Positions 18,654 through 29,799 of a stretch of DNA of 64,000 bases are shown one piece after another. This DNA comes from Entoloma clypeatum (lineage: Eukaryota; Basidiomycota; Agaricomycetes; Agaricales; Entolomataceae): positions 1,922,001-1,986,000 of the forward strand of contig OY751490.1 of assembly GCA_963565915.1 (NCBI GenBank), in the 5' to 3' direction. Numbering within the stretch: the first letter of the stretch is position 1; each line of letters opens with the position of its first letter. The notes below the pieces were generated by a model. The model did no database searches. It worked only from the letters and a program-made list of their open reading frames with translations, and was not told where the DNA came from. The translations under genes and the position numbers were made by a program.

Positions 18654-19302
18654 ATGTCTCACGGTGGCTCATTCTTATCCCCCACTATGATAGCATTCAC
18701 GCCCTCGGTAGCCTTTCAACTGGCATACCCCGACTTGAGGTACAACGCCGCAGGTCACCTAAGCCCCCTGCCGCTGGCTTCATTTCGGCGCGACACCCCG
18801 CCCTCCACCCCCCGGGCCGCCAATTTAAATTCTTCGTTGTGGCAAGGCGCTGTCAACCCGCCACCGTCGTCGAGACAGGACAGGGATGAGCTGCCGCCGT
18901 ACAGCTTGCACCCTGAGCCTCCTGCGTACATGTCTTCACAGGACATCCAAGAGTCTGAACCACGAACGATCACGAAGTACATGTTCATGTTCGGCTTCTG
19001 TAAGGGTCTTTCTCCGACTGGCGTGATAATAATTGAGGACATTTCATCCAGTTTTTCCGATATTTTGGATAGTGGGAGCGTTCATTAGGGTATTCCCCAA
19101 CATGGCACTGCGTTATGTCCCAACGGGTTCGACATGGTGGCCAAGAAAGACAGTGGGGGAGCAACAAGCCTTCGTGCAAAGGCAACGGGAGGTGGAAATA
19201 AAATGGGCGCAAAGGTGCCTCTGGGCAATGCTGATTGCGTCGGTGGTTGGTATTGCGGCGGGGCTATTTCTGGCTGGTAGTGTCTTCCGCAGGAAGAGGT
19301 AA
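18654..19302 (+). CDS. PY-motif small membrane protein, copy B
   Basis: Exons 18654-18999 and 19052-19302, 198 aa. The plan matches copies A1/A2: Ser/Pro-rich N-terminus, DELPPYSLHPEPPAYMS (two PY motifs), then RTITKYMFMFGF. The intron falls at exactly the same codon, followed by FFPIFWIVGAFI (membrane segment 1), a linker with WWPRKTVGEQQAF, a charged helix and a C-terminal membrane helix (MLIASVVGIAAGLFLAGSVF) ending RRKR. The shared intron position shows common descent. The start MSHGGSF is the first in-frame ATG with a plausible N-terminus; MIAFTPSV further in is an alternative. It lies in the loop of the inverted repeat. Confidence 0.72.
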
Positions 19303-20265
19303 TGGCCTACTTACTCTTTGACCTCGCTGGAACATTTCTTTCAACTCGACTCATCTATGCACTAGTACCTGATGGTATCGCCTATTTTTGATTGTGCAAT
19401 GTACGATACTAGTCAAAAACTTTGGCTCCTGAGGATGAAAGTCTTGAGCCCATACCTGAAACAGAGACATTCATTCGTCTTCCTCCGGAGTGACCACCAT
19501 GCCTCCAAAAGCCTCGGTCCGTGCTTGTAAGAAAGGAAGTCTACACTTGGAAAATCTTTAGAAAGTTCTCCTGTCGCCTTCGCGGAACGCATCCAAGGAG
19601 CCCGGTCCGGTACAGTATGAACTCATGGTTGGACACGTACCCAGGCCACGATCCGAGTACCTTTTGTGGGTGAGGGTTCTGCAAGGTCAACGAGTTCCAA
19701 GGCGGAACTTATCCACTCACCTTTTCTGCCGCTGTGGAGAATAGGGAGTTTTATACCTGCTTTGAGACCGTGCTTCTCAAAACAAGAGCGATGTGCCGAC
19801 CTTGGACACGATGTAGGTCGGAAGTGCGACATTCACGCAAATGACCCGAAAGGAAGAATCAAGATCTTCATCACCAACGAAGGTCGACAACGCTTGTGGC
19901 AGCTGTAAACCCACACCCATTGTTACGTTCAAACGTTCATCAGCAACACGGAGAAAGCTTTTAGTTGAAAGATATATGCGAGTCCCCGAGGCATCTGTTG
20001 AGATATGTCGGCCTCGCAGTTCGCCATTCGTTGCCTGTCCAAGGAGTGGTTATGCTTTTCCAAGAGACTCGACAGAGAGTAAGGGATGGACATCAAGTTG
20101 CAATATTACTCAAAGCAGCAATCTGGGACAGACTACCCGATATTGATTGTTTGGCGGAATTACCTCATATGGCAATATTCACAAAGTCATGAGAAATCCC
20201 CTTTCTGGAAGGTTCTTGAAAGAGGCTCATTCCTCTGTTCCATTCGCTTCCTTGTGAGTGTTAAC
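19303..20265. other. Spacer between copy B and right inverted-repeat core
   Basis: No gene recognised. From about 20155 on, sequence similarity with the left arm begins (cctcatatggcaat, then ctttctggaaggttcttgaa) but with many differences and indels, in contrast to the core. Confidence 0.5.
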
Positions 20266-20450
20266 GTTTTGAAGTCAAAGTATGTATGAATTCAGACAGC
20301 AATGCTCATTCCTGCAGAGTGGATCTGTTCCGTGAGTGTTATCGTTTTGAAGAAAGCAATGTACGAAGAAAGCAATGTGACGGGAATTTACCATATTAGG
20401 AAAGTTTGCAATGTGCCTGGATTGCTTTGCTCTTGGATTGGTGGGGCGGG

Positions 20451-20459
20451 ATATATAAA
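20451..20459 (+). promoter_or_regulatory. TATA box of copy A2
   Basis: ATATATAAA, 56 nt before the chosen start codon and preceded by GTGGGGCGGG. The identical mirrored box is at 17642-17650. Confidence 0.6.
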
Positions 20460-20514
20460 CGACTCCTGGCCATGTACCGTCTACCAACATCCGCCCCCCC
20501 CGAACGACTCCGCA

Positions 20515-21111
20515 ATGCCTTCCGCTGCTACTATCCCATCATCCACCGCCGTCGTTGACCTCGAGGCGCAGTTCTCATTACCCGCCCCCACCCCAGTCCT
20601 CACTCATGTGTTGCGTTCTTCGCCCTCTCAGAATAGCATCGACGCGTTATACGCGCTCTCCTCATCACGCACGCACGAGAGCCGCCATGATCTGAGCATC
20701 ACGAACGTGCCCCCTCCATATGTCGACGACGACCTGCCTCCTTATTCGGAGAAGGCCCCCGAGCCTCTCACACTTGCGAAATACCTGTTCATGTTCGGAT
20801 TCCGTACGTGTTCTCTCATTCATTCTGTCAAACATAAATCGATAACTTACCCTATCTTCGTAGTGTTCCCACCATTCTGGATCATGGGCGCATGGATACT
20901 TTGGTCGCCTTTGCAGGCACCCAGCTGCGATGGGGATGCTGAATTAGCGTGGATGCCTGAGAAGACAGAGGCAGAACGCAAGAAAATCATTGAAGAGATC
21001 CGGGCAGTCGAGGTCAGATGGGCACTTCGATGCCTCTGGTCGCTCCTCATTCTCGCTCTCCTCGGCATTATTGGCGGCCTTGCGGCCTGGGCAATTTCCC
21101 ACTCTCACTAA
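20515..21111 (+). CDS. PY-motif small membrane protein, copy A2
   Basis: Exons 20515-20803 and 20864-21111, 178 aa, apparently identical in sequence and intron to copy A1. Two PY motifs (PPPYV, LPPYS), a membrane segment FPPFWIMGAWIL, a charged linker and a C-terminal membrane helix. The identity covers promoter, intron and the first 45 bp after the stop but not beyond, so this is either a recent gene conversion or a conserved tract maintained within older duplicated flanks. The longer in-frame ORF starting at 20302 would start upstream of the TATA box and is rejected. Confidence 0.75.
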   Translation: MPSAATIPSSTAVVDLEAQFSLPAPTPVLTHVLRSSPSQNSIDALYALSSSRTHESRHDLSITNVPPPYVDDDLPPYSEKAPEPLTLAKYLFMFGFRTCSLIHSVKHKSITYPIFVVFPPFWIMGAWILWSPLQAPSCDGDAELAWMPEKTEAERKKIIEEIRAVEVRWALRCLWSLLILALLGIIGGLAAWAISHSH

Positions 21112-21155
21112 GCTCGTCCCTACCCTCATCCATTTGTCAACCCAACTTCGTCACC

Positions 21156-21757
21156 TCTCATTCGCACATTCTTCGCATCAAATTTGCTACGACTCACCTA
21201 CACTCCTTCAACTTACGCAACGGCTTCACGACCAAAATCACGACCTCTGAGAGGAACATCCTGTATCTATAGCGCAGCATAACTATCATTATTCATATCA
21301 TTATCCACCAACCTACAGTCAAATAAAGAATCAGAATTTCACACGAAATTCAGAAGCATCGAACAAATTGAGGCTTCAGTCTTGGTAGATATCAATGTCT
21401 GAAGGATACAGACAGTGACCTAATCCTTGAAGGTTCTTGGTATGAGACCGGAGCACACTGAAATGACATTGAAAGTGCATTTGCAAAACGAAACTCGAAT
21501 GACCCCACCGGACCATCGCAAGCTTAGGCCTAGCTTGCAGCGTATTGGGCATCTCATATATGCTCCTCAGCCGGGATCCTAAATTCTATTTTGAAATTAG
21601 TACTCAGAAGACACAACGTTCCGATGTATGTGGAAAGAAGACTACAGTACCGATACAGCTTGGAGCTTTCCATCAAGATCTAGCAATACATAAACAAGCG
21701 CGATCGACTGATAATGCGTTTCAGCGAAATCAAAGAGAAAGCATGCCCCCACCCAGT
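21156..21757. other. Right flank of inverted repeat
   Basis: To about 21332 it matches the left arm's outer flank with substitutions and an indel (a segment near TAGTAAAAGTGCGCAAATTTG is shortened). Beyond that nothing was recognised. Confidence 0.5.
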
Positions 21758-22369
21758 TTACCCCTTACTTCGGGAGATCAGAGCGCCCCAGGATGATAAA
21801 CCCGCCGCAAGACCGATTGCTAACGCGATCAGCATCGCCCACAGGCACTTTTGCGCCCACTTCATCTCCGCCTCCCGCCGTCTTCGCTCAAAGGCTTGAT
21901 GCTCGCCCATCGTCTTCTTGGACCACCAGGCCATACTTGTTGAGGCGCAGAGCGTTCCCACATTGGGGAACACCCTCATCAAAGCTCCCACTATCCAGAG
22001 TATAGGAAAAACTGTATGCAAACAGCCCACATCAGGTCCACAGTGGTTATGCTGGTTTGGAGAAAGTATCGTACAGAAGCCGAAGATGAACAAATACTTT
22101 GTGATCGTGCGCGGTTCCGGCCGGCGCGTGTCCTGTGAATGTGTATACGCGGGGGGCTCGGGGTGCAAGCTATATGGCGGCAGCTCCTCCCCGTTCCATT
22201 GTGGTGGTGGCGGCGGTCGGTTCGGCCTGGCGGCTTGCGACGAGGAACTCAAACTGGTGGTCGAAGGCGGGGTCGCGCGCCGAGAAAAGGCCGATGACAT
22301 TGACAAGGAGCTGAAGCTCGGGGCATATGTCAACTGGGGGAAGGGCAATGTCAGCGGGAGCGTGGCCAT
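21758..22369 (-). CDS. PY-motif small membrane protein, copy C
   Basis: Exons 22369-22075 and 22011-21758, 182 aa from MATLPLTLPFPQ; an in-frame ATG at 22447 would add 26 residues. It has the same plan as the other three: GEELPPYSLHPEPPAYT (PY motifs), RTITKYLFIFGF, the intron at the same codon, then FFPILWIVGALMRVFPNV, AWWSKKTMGEHQAFE, a charged helix and a C-terminal membrane helix (LWAMLIALAIGLAAGLSSW). It is closer to copy B than to the A pair (shared YSLHPEPPAY, WIVGA and KTxGEHQAF or KTVGEQQAF). Confidence 0.72.
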   Translation of the reverse strand: MATLPLTLPFPQLTYAPSFSSLSMSSAFSRRATPPSTTSLSSSSQAARPNRPPPPPQWNGEELPPYSLHPEPPAYTHSQDTRRPEPRTITKYLFIFGFCTILSPNQHNHCGPDVGCLHTVFPILWIVGALMRVFPNVGTLCASTSMAWWSKKTMGEHQAFERRRREAEMKWAQKCLWAMLIALAIGLAAGLSSWGALISRSKG

Positions 22370-22447
22370 GGTGGGGAGGGAATGGCCCGCGAATCTGGGT
22401 GTATTATTTAATGCCTTCGCCCGGGCCAGGGAGCCGCAAAGCATCAA

Positions 22448-24689
22448 TTTCAGACATATAGTACGACTGGGCCACGGCGGTCTACGGCGCTAAATCCTGC
22501 GCTATCTTTTCTAGGGTCGTGTGTATACAATCGTAACTTGAGCTTTGAAGTATGTGAATCTAGTTCCAAACATGAAGGTCTCGAGCTTTTTTGGACTGCA
22601 ATGATGGCTCCTGCCCGAAAATCAGGGTTCGAACATTCCACGCGTTCACGCATCTTGGGTATGATCGGCGGTGGATGCACCTGCTTCTCGGGTTAAAACA
22701 TAGCAGCGCTTAGTGGTGATGCAGGCTAAGGACATGTTTGGTCCAAGATAGTTCACTAGTTCGCGAGACATTGATATTGCGCCGTTCAGATAAAGCAGTC
22801 CGAGACTTTCCTCATCTCAGCCTGGAAGCCCCTGAATTTCTTAGGACTGATGAGAATAAGATGGAATGGATTACTGATAAGTTAGCTGCCTAGCAACACC
22901 AGCATCGCTGAAACGAGCTCATAGATGGTGATTGTTCGAGTTTCGGGAGCCACCACCTCCGCCGATCTGAATTTTGCATCAAAAAACAAGGTTCATTTTT
23001 ACCCATATGCATATGCATGAGATTATCAGCGCACAATGAAGAGAAATATTTTTGTGGGGAAACCCTTAGGCTCACATGATGATGAGACTAGGGAAACCCT
23101 CTTCATTCTTTTGGTAGCTTGTGCTTTTGTATGTGCGGGGAAAGCTTGAAGAGCTTCCAAAGGCTTAGGAACACCATATGGCTCATGAAAATCGCGATTC
23201 TGTAAGTTACTAAGGAGTGAAGAAGAGAAGAAAAGGGCGCGGAATTAATTTTTGCCGTGCCCCAAGAGGTTGCTAAAACGCATCAAATCTCTATCATGCA
23301 TCATATGTGTTCCCACCAAACATCCGTCTTCAGCTTTTGTGGAAAACAAAGCCAAAGACCACTGATGCCAAATCATTCGTAAAGTCGAACCTATAAGGGA
23401 AGAGCTAGTATGTAGGTGAAAAGAAGTGAACGTACGTGAAGAAGGATATCGATTTCTTCAGATCGACCATCCCTTTTTGGATGTGCGAGAGTCGGCATCG
23501 ATTCGTGACCATGGTTTCATAGCCTTTGACACCACTGCCGTGCCATCGGGTATACTCAGTTTTGTTTCGCAGTGTGATCAAGGCTTGACCATGTTGGCTT
23601 CAGGGACGCGTCCGCCCCAGGCTGAATCATCAGGAAAAGAACATGCATGACTTCCATCCGTATGTGACCATCTCATGACATGCGTGAAAACATGGCCCTG
23701 TTTCGTGTGGCCAGCGGGTCCCCAACAACGGTGCGACAGCAGCTGCATCGACAATCGACAGCTCATTTGGGCCTGCTTATAAAGGAAAACGAAACGGAAA
23801 GGTTTTGTCGGTTGACAAGATCAGAGAAGAGAGCCCTTAGAAGCCAGATCAAAAACTACCCACTCACAAACTTGAAACTTCCGTCACGGTGCTTGCGGTA
23901 CGGCTCGTACTTGGTGGTGGTGAAGGATATAGACGTCCTTGCGGCGGAAAGGCGTGATATATGAGGAGATGCGGCGGAAACAGCCCTTCCTCCTTCGTGT
24001 TCGGAAACATGACAATCTCATCCTCCTGCAATGCCACATTAACGTTAACTTGGCGAAAGTAGGTAATGTGTCTTTTCCTCCCTTCTCGTCTGACTGGCAG
24101 AAACGGGTGAAGTCAATATCCTGCTCCAGACTGACTGGAGGAGCGCGATGCGGATCGTTGTGCATGAAGATCAGGTGGGTGAACTGGTAGACGATGAGGA
24201 TAAATAAGTCTTGTTATCATTGATGCAAAGGTCAAGGATCACTCACAGTACACAGGACGGAGCTTGGACAGAGAAACAAGGTGAGTGTAGAAGTTCATGG
24301 CAGCGCAAGCGAGTCAAGCGCCTGGGCTACGAATCAAGATGCCATCCTAAAATGCCTGCAGACCAGGGCCAGATGATGTTTCTTGTCCAGGCCTACGGCT
24401 TACTTATGACTCTCCCGAAGGCGGTGCTGTGGCCCGTGGCGGGGAAAGCGCAAAGTCGAATAAAATCAGTATTTTCATCGAGGATTTGCCTGATGGTACT
24501 GCATAATCCTCATCGAGGCTTCCATGGCACGCCATCGGAACCATCAAACGGCCAAAACGAAGGTGGTGGGATATATATATATGCATTTGTCGTCCCTGCA
24601 CAAGACTGGTGTCATTATATTAGTGAGTAAAGTATTGATAAAATTTTGCGACGTCTCATGCATATTATATCAATTATCCGTCTGATCCC
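22448..24689. other. Gene-poor stretch with possible relic on minus strand
   Basis: No confident gene. On the minus strand near 24298-23880 there is a coding-like trace: an ATG with MNFYTHLVSLSKLRP, a possible intron, FTHLIFMHNDPHRAPP and QEDEIVMFPNTKEEGLFPP. The last part is in another frame and no sensible intron joins it, so it may be a decayed gene. A second weak open stretch is at 23426-23650. I recognise neither. Confidence 0.35.
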
Positions 24690-25787
24690 TCATTGATCTT
24701 TTGACTCGTCAAGAGCTTTGACCTCTAGCAGAGGGTCGAGGGACGAATCGGGCTGTCGGTAAGAGCCACCTGCACGGTCAGCCCATGTGAAGTACTGCAA
24801 GCGCAATAAGCGAAACCCCCTTAAAAGTATGAGCCGACTTACTTGGCCGTAGTTGACAGTGAAATAAAGATGGTGAAGTGTATGATGCGCAGGTCCGTTG
24901 ATGACTTTTTCCAAGGCATGTCCGGTAATCATGTCGGAATCGTGAATCTGGACTTGTATCAGTCAAATATAAGGCGAGAACAAACAAACGTACAAAGATG
25001 CTCCAAAAGTTGACCAATACGAACAATACGAGGTAGACCACGCGATGAAGGGGGAAGAGGAAGATGAACAAGTGATATGGGACAGATTGTAGATATCCAT
25101 CAACGGGATGGAAGGCATGTGATGCGAATGGGGTCGGGACTGATAACGTTCGTCAATGATGAAGCTGGATGAAAAGTAGAATTGTCATACTGAGCCATTT
25201 GTGATGGGGCTTGTGGAAGGTCTTGTAGAATAATGGATGATGGAGCCAGCGGTGAATCCAATAGATGCAATAATCAGTAAACAGCAAAAATCTGGATAAA
25301 AGGATTAGGGTTCATTAGTAATGGTGGAGCATAGCGTCACTCACAGTGGTACTTGTGCAAGGAGATAGAGGTAGCCATAAGTATCCAGGCCGTCGTAGAG
25401 CTTCGTGTAGCCCATGACTTCGGCTTGGAACCATGGCAATGTAAGCAATGTCATGCCGGGGAAAGCGCGCAGGCTACATTGGATTTCCAATTTTATCTGG
25501 TCCTTGAGGAACCGTGGATGACGCATCATGTCATGGTTGAAGATATATTTGTAGGAAAGCCAGGCGAAGAGGAAGTAGAGGATATGTATACCAATCAGGG
25601 TTATGACGGAGAGGGAGATGAGTTGTCGGGGTATATACTCGCGCGGCCAGGCAGATATTGGCTTTGCGGTAGAGTATATGGAAGCAAGGTTATCTGACGG
25701 TATTGAGAGTGGAAGGACCGTAGCCCAGACCTTGTCGAAAAGGTAATCGTCGAATATTTGGAGAACGAGGTCCATTGCCAACGCCAC
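24690..25787 (-). CDS. ERG3: C-5 sterol desaturase (ERG3-like)
   Basis: Five exons: 25787-25345, 25291-25191, 25139-24994, 24947-24843, 24794-24690; 299 aa (295 if the second ATG at 25775 is used). Introns are 46-53 nt. The fatty-acid hydroxylase superfamily histidine boxes are present: HRWLHH and HKPHH in exon 2, HTLHH in exon 4, with [15 protein letters not shown] and several membrane segments between. The enzyme introduces the C-5 double bond into episterol in the ER, a late step of ergosterol synthesis, using a di-iron centre. The C-terminus lacks an obvious dilysine signal. Length is somewhat below the usual 330-360 aa, mainly at the N-terminus, so an upstream exon cannot be excluded. 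Confidence 0.88.
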
Positions 25788-26047
25788 AGAAGCTGGGAGA
25801 TGGCGAGCCCAACTTCGTTAGGGTTGTCGTGGTTGAAGGCAATGCATTCACTTTATATCTTCATTTGATCAGGCCACAATTTTTTTTGAACCACGTGCTT
25901 GGCGTTGGATACTAACAGTTCCTCACAGTTCCTTAACGACACCGCACTTGAGGTCGGGCGTAACGTTCAATTTATCCATTACCATACTTACAAAGGCAGT
26001 CCTTTTCCAACTCTTCAACGGACCGGACCAGCCATCGTCAAATTTCT

Positions 26048-26756
26048 TCACTCCTCACCTCCATGTATTGCTCCCTGCCCCGGGGGCTTTTTACACGAGC
26101 AAGCCTTCCCACTCTCCGGACGCTTGTGCGCGCAGTGCTTGTCATGGCGATATTTCCCGTGCGTGTACCATTCGACCGTGGGGACGCCATCTGCATCAGA
26201 ACCCTGTTCGATTGTGGTGACAGTCACCACCGTATCCTTCTTCGTCTGGAGCATACTCGCTACAGCTGGCGGCGGCTCCAACTGGCGGCTCCGGAGCTCC
26301 TTGACCGAGGCAAACGCTACGTCATCTGAGTGCATCCGGCGCCTTGCAAACCGATGACATGTCCAGCTTGGGGAACACGAAGACTCCACCTCCCGCGCCG
26401 CAGGTAGGTTGTCAATCCCGCCGCGAACCTCGAATTTTCCCTCGGGAGATATCCTTCAAAGTCGGGAGATCAGCACCTGACAAAGCGTTTTGTAGCAGAG
26501 ACATGACATACCCAGACGAGGCGGCGCCAAAAGCGGCTCCCAAAATTGAGAAGGTCATAAATAGCGTCCTTGCGCTCACAATCATCATTGATGAGTTGAT
26601 ATCTGCAGGTGAGGCGTTTATATGAGCGAGTACCGCCTTTGGGCTACCTGAGCCAAAGAGTGGGTTGAGTGGATGAGCACAGCTGAGCATCGTCGAAACA
26701 TGTGCGGATCGTTTTATACGCCTTTCGGAAATCAGTTGATTGTTTTTCCTTGGCAA
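26048..26756 (-). CDS. Doubtful hypothetical protein, possible secreted or membrane product
   Basis: Two adjoining minus-strand ORFs (26756-26412 and 26389-26048) may be exons of one gene. The first contains a signal-like stretch after an ATG at 26588 (MMIVSARTLFMTFSILGAAF) and a second hydrophobic segment. The second exon is hydrophilic with DTVVTVTTIEQGSDADGVPT and a Cys/Lys-rich end. The junction would need a weak donor. The opposite strand is also partly open. I do not recognise a family, and the region could be non-coding. Confidence 0.3.
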
Positions 26757-26999
26757 CGAAGCTATACAGCTAGTCAGAGAATGATCTCATTGGGAGAGCT
26801 ATATATGTATGTACCAGAGACTGTGGATAAATGACACTCCATTGCAGTTAAAAATGATTTTAAAAAAAACGGAAACTTCGAAATAACGATGCGTATTTCA
26901 ACCGATGCAAGAGAAAATGCCCAATAGCAATCGTGAAATGTTGTTGTAGTTTGCCAACTTTTGAGTCGTAAGAATTCATGCATCTGGCTAAACGCCGCA

Positions 27000-28805
27000 T
27001 CACATGCAATCATCATCGTCAGCTTCCGGCGACAGTTCGGAGGGCAGACGAAGTGCAAGCAGGACCGCAAAGCACGACAGGACGAAAAGAATCGCGTATA
27101 CTGCATAGCCTCCGAGGAGATCGTGTTCCACAGAGACGGAGAACAAAGAGGATGCCATAGCTGGACCGATAGCGCGCGCTGTAGATACAGTGGTTTGCGA
27201 AAGACCGTTCGTAGCCCCCAAAGAGCGCTTGTTTGGAGCCGAAGCCGTCACATACATGAATATGCTACCTGGAAGGAGAAAGTGAGGGCTTCAATTTTGG
27301 AGCCTTGTCTGAACAGGTAGGCTGACCAACCGTAAGCCATGTCCATGCACATCAATAACGGAAACATTGTAAGAATGCATATCCACACAATCACCGCCAC
27401 TCCAAAACGCTGGGCAGAATAGCTCATTACAGGGAAAAGAAGGAAGATCGGCAAGTAACTGAGCATCCCAGCGACGAATACTCGTTTGGTCCCGAAGCGG
27501 CGGATGATCTTGGCGAAAAAGAGTGCCTGAAACCCACCCATAAAGGCACCATAAGAACCGATGATGTATCCTATCGTTGCAGGTTCGAACCCCAGACCGC
27601 CTATCTCCAAAGGCATGGCAAAGAACAATGGTATAAGGGCATTGAGGCAGATATTCAGGAATGCGAGACTCATATAGTTTGCGACAGATATGATGACTGG
27701 GAACACGAGGAGCTGTCGAAGCGGAACAGCGTCATCCTGCGGCTGGTGCGCCAAAGTATCTTCCGAGGCAACGCGGCGCGCTTTTTTTGGCGCTGTCTGA
27801 GATGGAAAGATCAGAAGACCCTGAAAAGAATCGAGGACGTAAGGAACTTGCCTCTTTGAAAAACATGAGCATGAGCATGAACGTCAACAATATGAAGCTA
27901 GAGGCAACGAGGCACGGGAGGAAGTACGGGTATTCCTTCCAGAAAGCACCCCGGAAAACGTTAGGGAAGCGTTCGCTCGGTTTCGACAAAGACCCTCCCA
28001 TCAGAGGCCTGCAAATCCAAAAATCAGGGCCCAGTAAGACGGGAAAGTGACAAAAACGGTACCCTAGAGTAGCACCGGCGGCCCAGACGACGGGCATGAA
28101 GGCAAAACCTTCGGCACGATTAGTCGAATCTGTCAATTCGGCCATGGCACTCTTCATCACGCCTGCGGGAACAAAGGTTGAATGAATTTGGGCTCGCGTG
28201 GACCTGGCGGGGTTCGTATGCGTACCGATATTGCCATTCAACAAACCACAAAGACATCGACTTTTTTTTTTTTGCGGAATCGGGGTAAGTGTCCGTGGAG
28301 ACAGATCTTGAAGAAACTCCACCAACCTGATGACCAAGCTCCAAAAAGTACGAGAGAGACCAAAGCTAAGGATCGATGCCGCCAACCCAAACAACCCTAA
28401 AAGCATAACGGGTTTCCGACCGACATGGTCCGAAAGACGACTCCATTGAAGGACTGTCAATGCCTCGGTTGCGAAGAACAGAGATTCCTGTGACGCTTGG
28501 ATGAAATACCATTCGAGAAGGAGAAGTGGGACTCACGATCAATCCGGCGTAGTAACCCACTTTACGTTCATCTCCGTTCACAATATCCAATTCACTGACA
28601 AGCTAAGGGCTGTATTGTCAGAAGAACAGCACAGAGCTTTCTGAGTCGTCGAAAGTACCTGATTGATGTAAGGATATATCGACTGACTGGCAAGTGGCTC
28701 GCAGACTTGGACGAGTAAAATGATTGATATCTGTAGCCAGGGCAAAGGAGTGGGCTGGCGGAGTTTTTTGTGCAGCAGCGGAGTGTTCTCGCTGCTGGAA
28801 GCCAT
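27000..28805 (-). CDS. MFS transporter 1 (ZIFL/TetA-like)
   Basis: Multi-exon gene from ATG 28805 (MASSSENTPLLHKKLRQP) to the stop at 27000. Membrane segment 1 is ISIILLVQVCEPLASQSIYPYI. The MFS motif A appears as LSDHVGRKPVMLLG. Further helices follow with FARVG-like elements, a central loop near 27750-27800, LGGLGFEPATIGYIIG-type sequence, and the end AxGPAMASSLFSVSVEHDLLGGYAVY before a short acidic tail. This Q-x-x-EP-x(6)-YP-x-I family of fungal 12-helix carriers is usually annotated as zinc-induced-facilitator or multidrug-like; the substrate is unknown. Exon borders are only partly resolved. It is related to the MFS genes at 29800-31666 and 57867-59748. Confidence 0.85.
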
Positions 28806-29799
28806 GTTGATAGTTGAGAGGATTAATGCTTGGAGTCATGACTCCGACGCCAAACTATTTGACGAGGTTGACTATCTCCAAAAGGACACGAGGAGAGGTT
28901 CCCCACCGCTTGTGGTAGGTGCGGTCCGTAAAGGTGGGTGTGCTGGGTGAGAAGACAACGTCACGGTGATCGGCAGATTTGCGAGCGATCTCGATACTTC
29001 TGTGTGCTTCTCGATGATCTAAAATGAGTCGGAATACCATAGGAATCTGCCAGTTGGGATGATGGCTCATCCAGTTTTCAGATGACCATCGGCGTTTGTA
29101 GACAAGTCACCGGCGTTTTTCAGGCGAACAGCTGCGATCCGCCGGTACACCTATGGCCATTGTATAGCCATCTGCTCAACACAGTCCCCTCGGCCCAATT
29201 GTTTACTTCTTGCATTCATAGAAAAACAACCGAAAAGCCATCGGCCAAACAGCCCCGAAGAGCTGTATGTACGTATACTTTCGTACTTTACGTACCTCCA
29301 AACACAGTCCGATCTCGGAACCTACAGGTACTTATTGAATTCTGGATATTTCTCAGCGCCCATACCGGAGGCTCCTAACTAACCCTCACGCTGTCGCTGG
29401 CGGCGATGACTCGTCCTGGCCGGATTTAAGTACTCCCAGGCGTCGCCTAGCACTCATAGCGAATCACGCAATAATCCCTCTCCGCAGTCCCGGGTACTAC
29501 ATCATCCAACACGCCGCACAGCATCCTTAAGGTCAAGGATGAAAACTAGTCCCCAAGATCCTTCCCGTGGCGTACGTTATGCCCCCACAACACCTGATCC
29601 CCAAGGTCGCATGATATATGTATCCCGGATCCCCGTACCCAGAAGTCAAGAAATACCTTGATCCGCGGTTCCGTTGTGAGACATGCCATATCTTGATTTG
29701 TGCTGGTATATGGACATTGAGTCTAAATCATAAAGGTGGATGACTGGAAAAAAAATATGAAAAGAAACTCGTAGGTATCGTGACAAAGTTCGTCATTTA
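28806..29799. other. Intergenic between MFS 1 and MFS 2
   Basis: No gene recognised. It includes the promoter side of MFS 1 and the 3' side of MFS 2; short ORFs on both strands lack features. Confidence 0.5.

Larger units (their letters stand above)
20266..21155. repeat. Inverted repeat, right core arm (890 bp, apparently identical)
   Basis: Mirror of 16946-17835. Identity begins just after a mismatch at 20265 and ends at a mismatch at 21156, about 45 bp past the stop codon. Outside these points the arms differ by many substitutions and indels. Confidence 0.88.

Noticed and set aside
20302..20514. In-frame N-terminal extension of copy A2 (and its mirror in A1)
   Set aside because: It starts upstream of the TATATAAA box, and paralogues B and C lack any such extension.
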